Made by a program: the position numbers and the translations under genes
Part shown: positions 1 to 8,237 of the stretch, piece after piece
Position numbering within the stretch: position 1 is the stretch's first letter
Layout: every line of letters starts with the position of its first letter
The notes under the pieces: model-generated
Database searches by the model: none
Told to the model about the DNA's origin: nothing
Seen by the model: only the letters and a program-made list of their open reading frames with translations
Assembly: GCF_039621855.1 (NCBI RefSeq)
Contig: NZ_CP155071.1
Location: forward strand, 2,232,001 to 2,296,000
Direction of reading: 5' to 3'
DNA: 64,000 bases
DNA from: Erwinia sp. HDF1-3R
Lineage (GTDB): Bacteria; Pseudomonadota; Gammaproteobacteria; Enterobacterales; Enterobacteriaceae

Positions 1-572
1 CACAGGGCCGACATCTGCTCCAGTTCGGCGCGCGACCAGACTTTACCGGTCGGATTATGCGGACTGCATAACAACAGGATGCGGCACTGCGGCTGCGCCA
101 GTAGCACTTCCAGCGCCGCCATATCACAGTGCCACTCTGCGCCCTGTTTTTGCAGCGGCATGGCCATCACCCGACGTTGATTACCCGCGATGGTTTTGTA
201 AAACGCATCATAGGCTGGCGTATGGACCACCACGCCATCACCCGGTGAGGACCAGCTACGGATCATCTGAGAAATCATATAAATAACCGACGGGCCATAC
301 ACAATATGCTCGCGGTCAATGCTTAGCCTGAAGCGTTGCTGATACCAATGCTCAATCGCGGAAAGAAAGTCGTCGTGCTGCCAGCGGCTGTAGCCCAGCA
401 CCGCGTGTGCCACGCGCTGTTGCAGCGCAGTAATAATGCACGGCGCGGTAGGGAAATCCATATCGGAAATCGTGAAGGGCAGCAGATCGTCGCGACCAAA
501 ACGGTCTGCCACAAAGTCCCACTGGGTGCACCAGCTGCCATGTCGGTCCGTGACCCGATCAAAATCAAACAT
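1..572 (-). CDS. malY: MalY, PLP-dependent C-S lyase / MalT modulator (3' end outside window)
   Basis: The reading frame runs leftwards from an ATG at 572 and leaves the window, so only about 190 N-terminal residues are visible. They begin MFDFDRVTDRHGSW and include FTISDMDFPTAPCI, YGPSVIYM, HTPAYDAFYK and CSPHNPTGKVW. These are the class I/II aminotransferase fold segments seen in E. coli MalY, and the match is close throughout. The PLP-binding lysine lies beyond the edge. MalY has cystathionine beta-lyase activity and also holds the activator MalT inactive. It follows malX with a 43-bp gap, so the two are probably one transcript under MalI control, as in E. coli. Confidence 0.95.
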   Translation of the reverse strand, partial: MFDFDRVTDRHGSWCTQWDFVADRFGRDDLLPFTISDMDFPTAPCIITALQQRVAHAVLGYSRWQHDDFLSAIEHWYQQRFRLSIDREHIVYGPSVIYMISQMIRSWSSPGDGVVVHTPAYDAFYKTIAGNQRRVMAMPLQKQGAEWHCDMAALEVLLAQPQCRILLLCSPHNPTGKVWSRAELEQMSAL

Positions 573-615
573 AACGTCCCCGGTTAAATACGGCGGCCAG
601 GCCGCCGGTTGCAAT

Positions 616-2205
616 TCAGGCTGATGCGGACTGCATCATACTGGCCATTTCATCCTTCACCGACTGAACCTGTGGGCCAATCACCACCTGCAAACTATGC
701 TGATTCAGATGTACCACACCGATCACCCGATTAGCCTTTAGCGCGGCGTCATCGACCTGGCTCATATCCTTAACCGACAGACGCAGGCGGGTCAGGCAGT
801 TGTCCAGCGAGGTTATATTCTCCCTGCCGCCCAGCGCCGCCAGAATGGCTGGCGTGTCATAGCCGGATTTCCCCACCGTCGCAGTGGACGGGCCTTTATC
901 GGTTCGCGGCGCCTCCCTGTCGCGCCCGGGGGTCTTAATATCAAAGCGGCGGATGGCGAAGCGGAATATCACATAGTAGGCCGCGAACCAGATCGCTGAC
1001 ACCACCGGCACCAGATACCATTTCGTTTGCAGGCCGTGCAGGATGCCAAACACCACGAAATCAATCACGTTGCCGTCGGTATTGCCGATGGTCACGCCCA
1101 GCACGGCCATCAGCGTAAAGCCCAGGCCGGTAAGCAGCGCATGGATCACATACAGGAAGGGGGCAACAAACAGGAACAGGAACTCAAGCGGTTCCGTTGT
1201 GCCGCCCACCACGCAGGCCACCACGCCGGAGATCAGCAGCCCCTTAATTTTATGGCGATTTTCCGGACGGGCGCAGTGATACATCGCCAGCGCTGCACCG
1301 GGCAGGCCGCCGAGGAAAGCGGGCATTTTACCCTGAGAAAGGAAGCGGGTTGCACTCTCCGCAAAACCACCGCTGGTGGGGCAGGAAAGCTGCGCCTGAA
1401 ATATGGTCAGGGCACCGCTGACGCTATGACCGCAGACTTCCAGCGTGCCGCCCGCGTCGGTAAAGCGGATAATCGCCACCAGAATATGCTGCAACCCGAA
1501 CGGCAGCAGCAGGCGCTCACCGGTCCCGAAGATCATGGGTCCAAAGTCCCCGGCACCGTTGATCACCCAGCCCAGACCGGCGATGGCGGCGGCAAAGCCC
1601 GGCCAGATCAGCGGGATCAGTAATCCTACCAGCCCCATCACCAGCGTGGTGATAATGGGCACAAAGCGGGTGCCACCGAAGAACGCAAGGGCATCAGGCA
1701 GGCGGATGGTATGAAAGCGTTCATGCAGCCAGAAAACAATGATCCCGGCAAATACCGCGCCGAGGATCCCGGTATCAATCGACTGAATGCCGATAATATT
1801 TTGGATATTATTGGCCTTTAATACCGCAACGTCGGTGGTTGGCAGAATCCCCCGGGCATGAAGCCAGAAATTAACGGCCAGATTCATCACCGCAAAGCCG
1901 ACAAAGCCGGAAAATGCGGCCACGCCTTTATTCTCTCGTGCCATACCCAATGGAATAGCGATGGCGAACATCACCGGCAGATAGCTAAAGGCGAATGAAC
2001 CGGTGCTGCTCATCCACATAAAGATCAGCTGCAAAACCCGGTTACCCAGAAAGGGCAGCAGCGCAATGACGTCGTGGCTGCTCAGGGAACTGCCGATGCC
2101 CATCATAATGCCGCAAAACGAGAGCAGCGCGACCGGCAGCATAAAGGTCTTACCGAGGCTTTGGAAAAACTCCCACAGGGTGATTTTTGGTTTACTGGCC
2201 GACAT
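616..2205 (-). CDS. malX: MalX, PTS glucose/maltose-type EIICB permease
   Basis: This 529-residue protein has a membrane IIC domain over about residues 1-430 with many hydrophobic segments, including GTGERLLLPFGLQHI and the GGTTEPLEFLF motif typical of glucose-family IIC domains. A linker is followed by a C-terminal IIB domain from about 450. The phosphorylatable cysteine is Cys470 in LDNCLTRLRL. There is no fused IIA domain, so phosphate would come from a separate EIIA(Glc), as known for E. coli MalX. The ATG is preceded by CAGGAG. It is divergent from malI and upstream of malY. The true physiological substrate of MalX is not settled even in E. coli. Confidence 0.95.
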   Translation of the reverse strand: MSASKPKITLWEFFQSLGKTFMLPVALLSFCGIMMGIGSSLSSHDVIALLPFLGNRVLQLIFMWMSSTGSFAFSYLPVMFAIAIPLGMARENKGVAAFSGFVGFAVMNLAVNFWLHARGILPTTDVAVLKANNIQNIIGIQSIDTGILGAVFAGIIVFWLHERFHTIRLPDALAFFGGTRFVPIITTLVMGLVGLLIPLIWPGFAAAIAGLGWVINGAGDFGPMIFGTGERLLLPFGLQHILVAIIRFTDAGGTLEVCGHSVSGALTIFQAQLSCPTSGGFAESATRFLSQGKMPAFLGGLPGAALAMYHCARPENRHKIKGLLISGVVACVVGGTTEPLEFLFLFVAPFLYVIHALLTGLGFTLMAVLGVTIGNTDGNVIDFVVFGILHGLQTKWYLVPVVSAIWFAAYYVIFRFAIRRFDIKTPGRDREAPRTDKGPSTATVGKSGYDTPAILAALGGRENITSLDNCLTRLRLSVKDMSQVDDAALKANRVIGVVHLNQHSLQVVIGPQVQSVKDEMASMMQSASA

Positions 2206-2252
2206 AGTGACTCCTGGCTGGAAAATGTTCAGCGGCTGCTGAAAACGGCATG

Positions 2253-2266
2253 ATAAAACGTTTTAC
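2253..2266. promoter_or_regulatory. Candidate MalI operator next to malX
   Basis: The core TAAAACGTTTTA at 2254-2265 is a perfect palindrome and matches the known E. coli MalI operator core. It lies 48 bp upstream of the malX start, where a LacI-family repressor could block the promoter. Confidence 0.7.
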
Positions 2267-2276
2267 CAACGCTGAA

Positions 2277-2292
2277 TGCGGCTGTTATCACA
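2277..2292. promoter_or_regulatory. Candidate CRP site in the malX-malI intergenic region
   Basis: TGCGG-N6-TCACA resembles the CRP consensus TGTGA-N6-TCACA: one half-site is perfect and the other weak. A CRP site in this intergenic region is known in E. coli. Here it is inferred from sequence and context only. Confidence 0.45.
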
Positions 2293-2302
2293 GTATTTAC
2301 TC

Positions 2303-2345
2303 ATTCAAACGTTTTCTTCCCCGGCGGCAGGGTGTAACGTTTCAC
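2303..2345. promoter_or_regulatory. Two further MalI-like half-palindromes before malI
   Basis: TCAAACGTTTTC (about 2305-2316) and GTGTAACGTTTCAC (2332-2345) share the AACGTT centre of the MalI operator. They lie between the CRP-like site and the malI start, where MalI could repress its own gene. Confidence 0.5.
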
Positions 2346-2396
2346 CCAGTGCGCTATAGAGGGCGCGAGGGAATAACCGATCAAAACCGGCCAGCT

Positions 2397-3428
2397 ATGT
2401 CACAAAAGAAAATAACCATTAACGATGTTGCCGATGAGGCGGGCGTCTCCGTCACCACGGTTTCGCTGGTGCTTTCCGGCAAGGGGCGCATTTCAGCGGC
2501 CACTGCGGAACGCGTGAGCCAGGCGGTGAGAACGCTGGGGTTTATTCCTAATCGTTCAGCATCCATGCTGCGTGGTGGAACCAGCGGCGTGATTGGCGTG
2601 ATCGTCCGGGATATCAGCCACCCTTTTTACGCGGAAATGATCGCCGGTCTGAGCGAGGTGCTGGAACAGCAGGGCAAAGTGCTGTTTCTGACGCAGAGTG
2701 GCCAGCGGGGTGAACATATCGATCGCTGTTTTGATGCGCTGGTGGCGCAGGGTGCGGAGGGGATCGTGCTGGGCGGCGGGGCGGAGAATGCCTCGCACCT
2801 GGCCGCTAAAGCGCGCGAGCTGGAGATGGCAATGATTTGTGCTTCGAGGGCCAGCAGCCTGGACGAGCTGGACGCTATCCGGCCCGATAACTTTCATGCG
2901 GCCCAAATGGCTACCGAATATCTGATCAAGCGAGGACACCACTGCATAGCCTGGATCGGCGGGGCGGGATCCTCTCTGACGCGGGCGGAACGCATTGGCG
3001 GCTACTGCGCCACGCTGTTGCAGTACGGGCTGCCGTTTCGCAATGAGTGGATTATCGAGTCTGCGCCTGAGCAGCGGGATATGGCGACGTTGACGGAACG
3101 GCTGATGCATCAGCATCCCACGCTTACCGCTATCCTTTGCCACAATGCGACGGTCGCGCTGGGCTGCTACTTTGGTTTACAGCGCAGCGGCAGGACGCCG
3201 GGCAACGGGGCGGTGGACAGTTATTACGGTCAGCAGGTCGCGCTGGTGGGATTTGGCGATGTGCCCGCGGCTGAAATGACCGATCCGCCACTGACTTTCG
3301 TCACCAGTTCAGCGCGTGAAATAGGCCGGAGTGCGGCAAAGAAGCTATTGCAAAGAATGGTCGATCCCGGCGGCCCGATTCAAAATACCATCGTGCCGCC
3401 GGTGCTGATCGAGCGCGGTTCAGCCTGA
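2397..3428 (+). CDS. malI: MalI, LacI-family repressor of malXY
   Basis: The 343-residue protein has an N-terminal LacI-type HTH (ITINDVADEAGVSVTTVS, about residues 6-23) and hinge (SGKGRISAATAERV), followed by a periplasmic-binding-protein-like ligand domain. The frame is open upstream to 2250. I chose the ATG at 2397 because the product then starts MSQKKITINDVA, collinear with E. coli MalI, and because the upstream stretch holds the operators. Conserved segments include GVIVRDISHPFYAEM, RPDNFHAAQ and SSLTRAERIGGYCATLL. It is divergent from malX, as in E. coli. The inducer of MalI is unknown to me. Confidence 0.93.
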   Translation: MSQKKITINDVADEAGVSVTTVSLVLSGKGRISAATAERVSQAVRTLGFIPNRSASMLRGGTSGVIGVIVRDISHPFYAEMIAGLSEVLEQQGKVLFLTQSGQRGEHIDRCFDALVAQGAEGIVLGGGAENASHLAAKARELEMAMICASRASSLDELDAIRPDNFHAAQMATEYLIKRGHHCIAWIGGAGSSLTRAERIGGYCATLLQYGLPFRNEWIIESAPEQRDMATLTERLMHQHPTLTAILCHNATVALGCYFGLQRSGRTPGNGAVDSYYGQQVALVGFGDVPAAEMTDPPLTFVTSSAREIGRSAAKKLLQRMVDPGGPIQNTIVPPVLIERGSA

Positions 3429-3448
3429 AACGCGCCCTTAACACCTGA

Positions 3449-4957
3449 CTACTGTTGTGGCACTTCCTGAGGTGCGACGGTGCCCCCAGCGCCCAGCATA
3501 TAGCGGGCCAGGAACTGGTCGAGCGGCGTCTTAACGCCGTTCAGGGTAACCTGTCCGGTAGCATACTGCAGGCTGGTGACAATGTTATTGTCCTGCTGCG
3601 TGGTCAGCTTAAACATCTGCCCCATCGCCGCCAGCCCTTTGACCTGCTGATCGGCAAGCTTCGCCGCGTCATCCTGCTTATACCCTTCAGCCATGGCGAC
3701 ATGCGTCATCATTTCCGTGGCCATATCCATCGAAATAGAGAGCTTACCGTCCAGGGTTTTCAGCACGTTATCAACGGCCTGACCGATATCCTGCGGCTGG
3801 CTGCCGGTAGCCGGGTCTTTAAAGTGAACCGCAAGATTAAAGCTGCTCTCACCTTTGTCGTTTTTCCAGCTCAGCGGCGCGATATTGATGACCGGGTCAC
3901 CTTTCAACAGCAGGGGCAGGTTTTCACTGAGGATTTGGCTCATACGTTGCTGATAAACCGGAGGATTGTTGCTGGCCGCCGGATCGTTAAGCAGTGCCTG
4001 AACCTGCTTATTATAGTTCTCCGAGAAGGCTTTCATAGCGTTGGCATCAAACTGCGAAAGTTTAACCACCAGTTTGCCCTGACCAAAGTTCTGATTTTGC
4101 AGCTTCAGGGAATCCAGCGAGTAATCGATATTGCCGGAAATCAGGCTCTTTTCGGAATTAAAAGATGATTTACCGTTCAGGCCTTCCGCAATAAAGGCCT
4201 CCTGACCATTAACGGCGGCCGAGAGTTTTTGCAGCTGAATGCTCTGGTCGCCAATGCGCATCCCTTCCGGGCTGAGATGGCTGTCAGCATCAATTTTCAG
4301 GCCGTTTGCGGTAAAGAGTACCGGCATATTCAGCTGGTTTTTCGTGGTTAATACCACGCTGTCCAGCTGACCGTTTACGCTGACTTTGTCGCCTTTGTCA
4401 TCGGCGCTGACCCTGAAGTCGCCGCCGTTTGACGCGAAGCGCTCACTGGTCTGCGCATTGTTGTAGTCCAGCGGCAGCAGATGAATGGCCGAGACGGTCG
4501 CACCACCGTAGCCAACACGGGTATCAGCCTGAACGATCGACTGCCCTTTGGTCATCTCGAACAGTTTTTTAACTGCGTCGGTATTTTCCAGCTGGGTATG
4601 GACGGAAGCCATGCTGGGAATAAGGTTGAATTTTTTCAGCTGAGCCAGCGGGAAGGGGCCGTGGTCGATCTTTTCGTCAAATACGATGCTCTGACCGGGT
4701 TTGATAATCGAGTTGTCTTCGGTCTGCGAGCTGGATTGCAGCACCAGGCGCGTTTTGCTGCTGAACACGCCACGCTGGAAGTCCTGGTAGCTTAATTGCA
4801 GGCGGCTCTCAGGAGAGAGCGTGTTGAGCTGGGCGTTGGCGTTCTGCACCAGCTGATCCATGTTTTTTTCCAGCTGCTTGCCGGTAAACCAGGCCGCGCC
4901 AGTCCAGATTACGCCGAGCGCAACCACCACGCCGACCGCTATCTTTGTCTTTTTCAT
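3449..4957 (-). CDS. ydgA: YdgA family protein (DUF945)
   Basis: The product has 502 residues. The N-terminus MKKTKIAVGVVVALGVIWTGAAWFTG is a single membrane anchor or uncleaved signal. The remainder is a soluble, probably periplasmic domain with the DUF945 pattern, including YQDFQRGVFSSKTRLVL, VFDEKIDHGPFPL, GNIDYSLDSLKLQ and a C-terminal ATGQVTLNGVKTPLDQFLARY. Length and position next to manA match E. coli YdgA, which also lies between the mal satellite locus and manA. DUF945 proteins have no well-defined molecular function; some have been linked to motility, which cannot be judged here. Confidence 0.9.
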   Translation of the reverse strand: MKKTKIAVGVVVALGVIWTGAAWFTGKQLEKNMDQLVQNANAQLNTLSPESRLQLSYQDFQRGVFSSKTRLVLQSSSQTEDNSIIKPGQSIVFDEKIDHGPFPLAQLKKFNLIPSMASVHTQLENTDAVKKLFEMTKGQSIVQADTRVGYGGATVSAIHLLPLDYNNAQTSERFASNGGDFRVSADDKGDKVSVNGQLDSVVLTTKNQLNMPVLFTANGLKIDADSHLSPEGMRIGDQSIQLQKLSAAVNGQEAFIAEGLNGKSSFNSEKSLISGNIDYSLDSLKLQNQNFGQGKLVVKLSQFDANAMKAFSENYNKQVQALLNDPAASNNPPVYQQRMSQILSENLPLLLKGDPVINIAPLSWKNDKGESSFNLAVHFKDPATGSQPQDIGQAVDNVLKTLDGKLSISMDMATEMMTHVAMAEGYKQDDAAKLADQQVKGLAAMGQMFKLTTQQDNNIVTSLQYATGQVTLNGVKTPLDQFLARYMLGAGGTVAPQEVPQQ

Positions 4958-5024
4958 CTGTAACTTCGTCCTTTCAGGTTACTGGTGCCGGCAAATCCGT
5001 TCAGCTGGCAAATGCCCGGCGAAT

Positions 5025-5049
5025 AAAAAACGCCGCGTGGGCGTTTTTT
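5025..5049. terminator. Rho-independent terminator after manA
   Basis: AAAAAACGCC and GGCGTTTTTT form a perfect 10-bp stem around a GCGTG loop, with a T-run on both strands. It lies between the manA stop and the ydgA start, so it most likely ends manA transcription on the minus strand. Confidence 0.85.
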
Positions 5050-5105
5050 GCTTAATATCTGGATAACTATAGCAATTGCAGCAGTTGACGTCAGCCGCAT
5101 TTGGC

Positions 5106-6275
5106 TCATTCGTTATAAACGCGTGCAACACGGCCGCTGCCCGCCAGGCTGACGGGCGATTCGCAGGCGGGGATAAAGCAGGACTCGCCGGGCAGCAGCG
5201 AAAGCTGCTGTTGCCCCGCCTGTACCGTCGCCTGCCCCTCAAGGCAGAACAGGATCGCGGCACTCTGCTGGCTGACCGTGAGCGGAGAGGCATCAAGCTG
5301 ATGCAGGGAGAAGGCAAAGTCCTCAACCGGTACCGGGAAATAGCACGTGTGTCCGTCTGTCACCGGCTGCGTAAGCAGGCTGGCATTGGGTTTTGCTTCA
5401 AAGCGCAGGTTACTCATCAGCTCCGGAATATCAATATACTTAGGCGTCAGGCCCGCCCTTAACACGTTATCTGAGTTAGCCATCACCTCAAGCGCCACGC
5501 CCTGAAGGTAGGCATGAGGGGTTTCAGCAAACAGAAACATCGCCTGACCCGGCTGGAGTTCAATAACGTTTAGCAGCAATGGGGAAAACAGACCGCTGTC
5601 GTCAGGGTACTCAGCCGCAATAAGGTGGATGGTGTCCCAGGGCTCGCCCTGCTGGCCCTGACCTGCGGCTCGCAGTACATCCAGCGCCAGGCGCTTCTCC
5701 TCGCCGCTCATCGACAGCAGGGCGGTAAACAGCGCCGACAGCCCGTTCATCGCCGGTGAGAGCAGGAAGTGGGCGATAGCGGGGTGCGCCCCGGAAACCG
5801 GTTGCAGCAGTGAGACAATCTCATGCAGTTCGCGAAAGCCGTTAATCGCCTTGAAGGGCGTCAGGGCGAAGACGAGTTCTGGCTTATGATTAGCATCCTT
5901 GTAGTTACGCTCGGCCGCTGCGAGATCGATACCGGCGGCGTTCTCCCTGGCGAAGCCGGCTTCTGCGGCTGCTTTGCTGGGATGTACCTGGATGGAGAGG
6001 GGCCTGTCGGCACAGAGCACTTTGAACAGAAAGGGCAGCTCGCCAAACTGTTTTGCTACCTTGTGGCCCAGAAGCCGCTCTTTATCGGCCTCGATGACCG
6101 TCCGCAGGGAGCAGGACTCGCCGTTACTCTCAATATGGGAGGGGCTTTTAGGATGGGCACCCATCCAGAGTTCAGCCATCGGTTCGCCCTGAGGATTGGC
6201 GATGCCGTAGAGCTCGGTTAACGCCGTGGGGCTGCCCCAGGCATAGTTTTGTACCGAGTTAATTAATTTTTTCAT
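5106..6275 (-). CDS. manA: Mannose-6-phosphate isomerase, class I
   Basis: The enzyme interconverts fructose-6-phosphate and mannose-6-phosphate in the cytoplasm, for mannose use and for GDP-mannose-derived polysaccharides. The 389-residue product begins MKKLINSVQNYAWGS. Zinc ligands of the type I family are visible: Gln96 and His98 in SIQVHPSK and Glu133 in HKPELVFAL. A downstream FLFAETPHAYLQG segment carries the fourth ligand. A TTG codon lies directly in front of the ATG; I prefer the ATG at 6275. A bidirectional terminator separates it from ydgA, so it is probably a single-gene unit. Confidence 0.95.
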   Translation of the reverse strand: MKKLINSVQNYAWGSPTALTELYGIANPQGEPMAELWMGAHPKSPSHIESNGESCSLRTVIEADKERLLGHKVAKQFGELPFLFKVLCADRPLSIQVHPSKAAAEAGFARENAAGIDLAAAERNYKDANHKPELVFALTPFKAINGFRELHEIVSLLQPVSGAHPAIAHFLLSPAMNGLSALFTALLSMSGEEKRLALDVLRAAGQGQQGEPWDTIHLIAAEYPDDSGLFSPLLLNVIELQPGQAMFLFAETPHAYLQGVALEVMANSDNVLRAGLTPKYIDIPELMSNLRFEAKPNASLLTQPVTDGHTCYFPVPVEDFAFSLHQLDASPLTVSQQSAAILFCLEGQATVQAGQQQLSLLPGESCFIPACESPVSLAGSGRVARVYNE

Positions 6276-6430
6276 CAATACTCATCCCTAATTTGATCAT
6301 CACTGGGCGTATTAAAGCAGAAAACTACTGGAAAAAAACAAGGTTAAAGGCAAGAAACAAAATTTTTTTCTGCGCTGAAATCCGGTATAGCCGATCCCCG
6401 CAGCCGCGCTATTTTCTCTGCCTTCATTGC

Positions 6431-6456
6431 AAAAGTAAAACGATCGGTTTACTTTT
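6431..6456. promoter_or_regulatory. 26-bp operator-like palindrome abutting the TetR start codon
   Basis: The sequence is self-complementary about a centre between 6443 and 6444, with 12 of 13 base pairs matching. The half-site is AAAAGTAAA plus CGA at the dyad. It ends two bases before the first ATG of the TetR-MFS pair and occupies the place where a Shine-Dalgarno sequence would be. Size and symmetry fit a TetR-family operator, so autoregulation is likely. Confidence 0.75.
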
Positions 6457-6458
6457 TA

Positions 6459-7004
6459 ATGATGAGAAAAAAACAGGCAATTATCAGCACGGCGGAACGA
6501 CTGTTCTATACCAACGGTTTCCATGCCACCAGTACGGACCGCATCTGTAGCGAGGCGGGCGTGTCAACGCGTACCCTCTATCGCTACTTTCCCTCGCGGG
6601 AGGCGCTGACCGCAGCGGTGATGACCGAACGCGATGACAGGTTTTTTCAGGCGCTGCTTCCGCCTCAGGAGCCGGAAGCCATCGGGCAGCTGTTCCGCGT
6701 ACTCGGACAGTGGATGGAGGAGCAGGGTAGCATGGGCTGTTTCTTTCTGAAGGCCTGGGGGGAATATACCGGACAGGATGTGATGCTGTCAGCGCAGGCG
6801 CTGGGCCATCGCTACCGGATGCGTGAGTATATTGCATCCAGCATCAGGCACTGTTCAGGCAGCGGGAGCGCCTCGCTGGCGGATGCCGTATGGATGCTGT
6901 TTGAGGGCGCGGTGACCTCGGCGCTCATCATCGGGCCCGTCGCGGCCCTCAGAGCGGGGGAGGCGGCAGCACAGCTGGTTGCCCGAGCGGGTGAGCCATC
7001 ATGA
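6459..7004 (+). CDS. TetR/AcrR-family transcriptional regulator
   Basis: The 181-residue protein has a standard N-terminal TetR HTH over residues 5-55: AIISTAERLFYTNGFHATSTDRICSEAGVS followed by TRTLYRYFPSREAL. The C-terminal ligand domain has no recognisable effector signature. Two ATG codons stand in tandem (6459 and 6462) and neither has a clear ribosome-binding site, because the palindrome at 6431-6456 occupies that space. The mRNA may be leaderless or nearly so. The gene overlaps the following MFS gene by 4 bp (ATGA), so the two are translationally coupled and the regulator probably controls this transporter. Confidence 0.9.
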   Translation: MMRKKQAIISTAERLFYTNGFHATSTDRICSEAGVSTRTLYRYFPSREALTAAVMTERDDRFFQALLPPQEPEAIGQLFRVLGQWMEEQGSMGCFFLKAWGEYTGQDVMLSAQALGHRYRMREYIASSIRHCSGSGSASLADAVWMLFEGAVTSALIIGPVAALRAGEAAAQLVARAGEPS

Positions 7005-8146
7005 AATCCACGCGGGTATTAGGCGTAACGGGGTTTGCACTGATTGCGGTCACCTATGGGATGGCGAGATTCTCATGGGGACTGATGCTACCCGCCGTCA
7101 CCCGGGATATTCCCTTTAGTCCGCGCATGGCGGGCGTACTGTCGGCCTGCAGCTTTGCGGCTTACTGCCTGTCCGTCACGGCGGCATCCCGGCTGGCGGA
7201 ACGTTTTGGCCCTAAACTTCCCGCGGCCGCGGCGGCAGGCTGCGCGGCGATTGGCTTGCTGCTGCTCGCCCTCTCGTCCGGCCCCGTCATGCTTGCGGCA
7301 GGGCTGTTTATTGCGGGCACAGGGCCTGGCCTGGCCTCGCCGTCCCTCGCCGCAGCGGTTAGCCAGCGGGTGGAGGAGAAAAAACAGCCGCAGGTAAACA
7401 CCATTATCAATGCCGGGACCGGCTGCGGCATTATTCTCAGCGTACCGATATTACTCTACCTGCCAGGCGGCTGGCGCGCAGCCTGTGTGGTGTTTGCCGC
7501 TTGTGCACTGGCCTGTCTGATCCCCGTTATCCGCTCTCTGCCCGGCGAGGGCATCAGGCGCGACGGAGAGAAACAGGGCTGGCGCGAAACGCTGGTGCAA
7601 CGCCCGGTGCTACGGCTGGTGATTATCGCCTTTGTCAGTGGAATGGCCAGCGCGGGCTGGTGGAGCTTTGGGCCCGAGATCCTGCAGCATCATAGCGGCG
7701 TGGACGCAGATACCACCAGTTTACTCTGGCTGGTAAGCGGCGGAGCGGGAATAGCAGGCGCGCTAACGGGGCCGGTGGCATCGTTAATCGGCATGAACCC
7801 GGTCTACCGTCTTTCGCAGCTGTTTATGGCGGCACCGCTGCTGCTGCTGGCATTTCTCCATCATTTCTCCTGGTGGCTGTTACCGGCGGTTGCGCTCTGT
7901 GGGGTGGGCTACATCACCCTCTCTGGCGTGCTGCTGGTGTATGGCGCGTCCGCCACCAAAGCAGCGCCGGCAACCGGCGTTGGCGTGGTGTTTTTCACCC
8001 TCGCAGCGGGTCAGGTGGCAGGCTCGCTGGTTTTCGGTACGCTCTATTCATCGGCAGGTGCCGTTATTGCCCTGACGCTTTTCGCGGCGCTGGGCGGGGT
8101 AGTGATGTTAGTCCTGCCACAGGGAAATGACGGCAGCGGCAGATAA
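7001..8146 (+). CDS. MFS transporter (about 12 TM), regulated by the upstream TetR protein
   Basis: The 381-residue integral membrane protein has about 12 hydrophobic segments and begins MKSTRVLGVTGFALIAVTYGMARFSWG. A basic loop (SRLAERFGPKLP) follows the second segment, as in major facilitator proteins. It resembles the YbfB/CynX-like group, but I cannot assign a substrate. Its start overlaps the stop of the TetR gene in ATGA, which suggests a regulator-exporter unit. It is followed by a 91-bp gap before fumC. Nothing comparable sits between manA and fumC in E. coli, where fumA is found, so this pair is lineage-specific. Confidence 0.85.
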   Translation: MKSTRVLGVTGFALIAVTYGMARFSWGLMLPAVTRDIPFSPRMAGVLSACSFAAYCLSVTAASRLAERFGPKLPAAAAAGCAAIGLLLLALSSGPVMLAAGLFIAGTGPGLASPSLAAAVSQRVEEKKQPQVNTIINAGTGCGIILSVPILLYLPGGWRAACVVFAACALACLIPVIRSLPGEGIRRDGEKQGWRETLVQRPVLRLVIIAFVSGMASAGWWSFGPEILQHHSGVDADTTSLLWLVSGGAGIAGALTGPVASLIGMNPVYRLSQLFMAAPLLLLAFLHHFSWWLLPAVALCGVGYITLSGVLLVYGASATKAAPATGVGVVFFTLAAGQVAGSLVFGTLYSSAGAVIALTLFAALGGVVMLVLPQGNDGSGR

Positions 8147-8237
8147 TGTTAATTTATTGTATGTAACTTTGCCGCTCCGGTTGTTACCTGGAAGGCAAAG
8201 TAAAGTCGATAAATGACAGAGTGCTAAGGAGACAGTG

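Noticed and set aside
1027..1623. 198-codon frame opposite malX
   Set aside because: It is a shadow of the malX coding sequence with a composition unlike a real protein.
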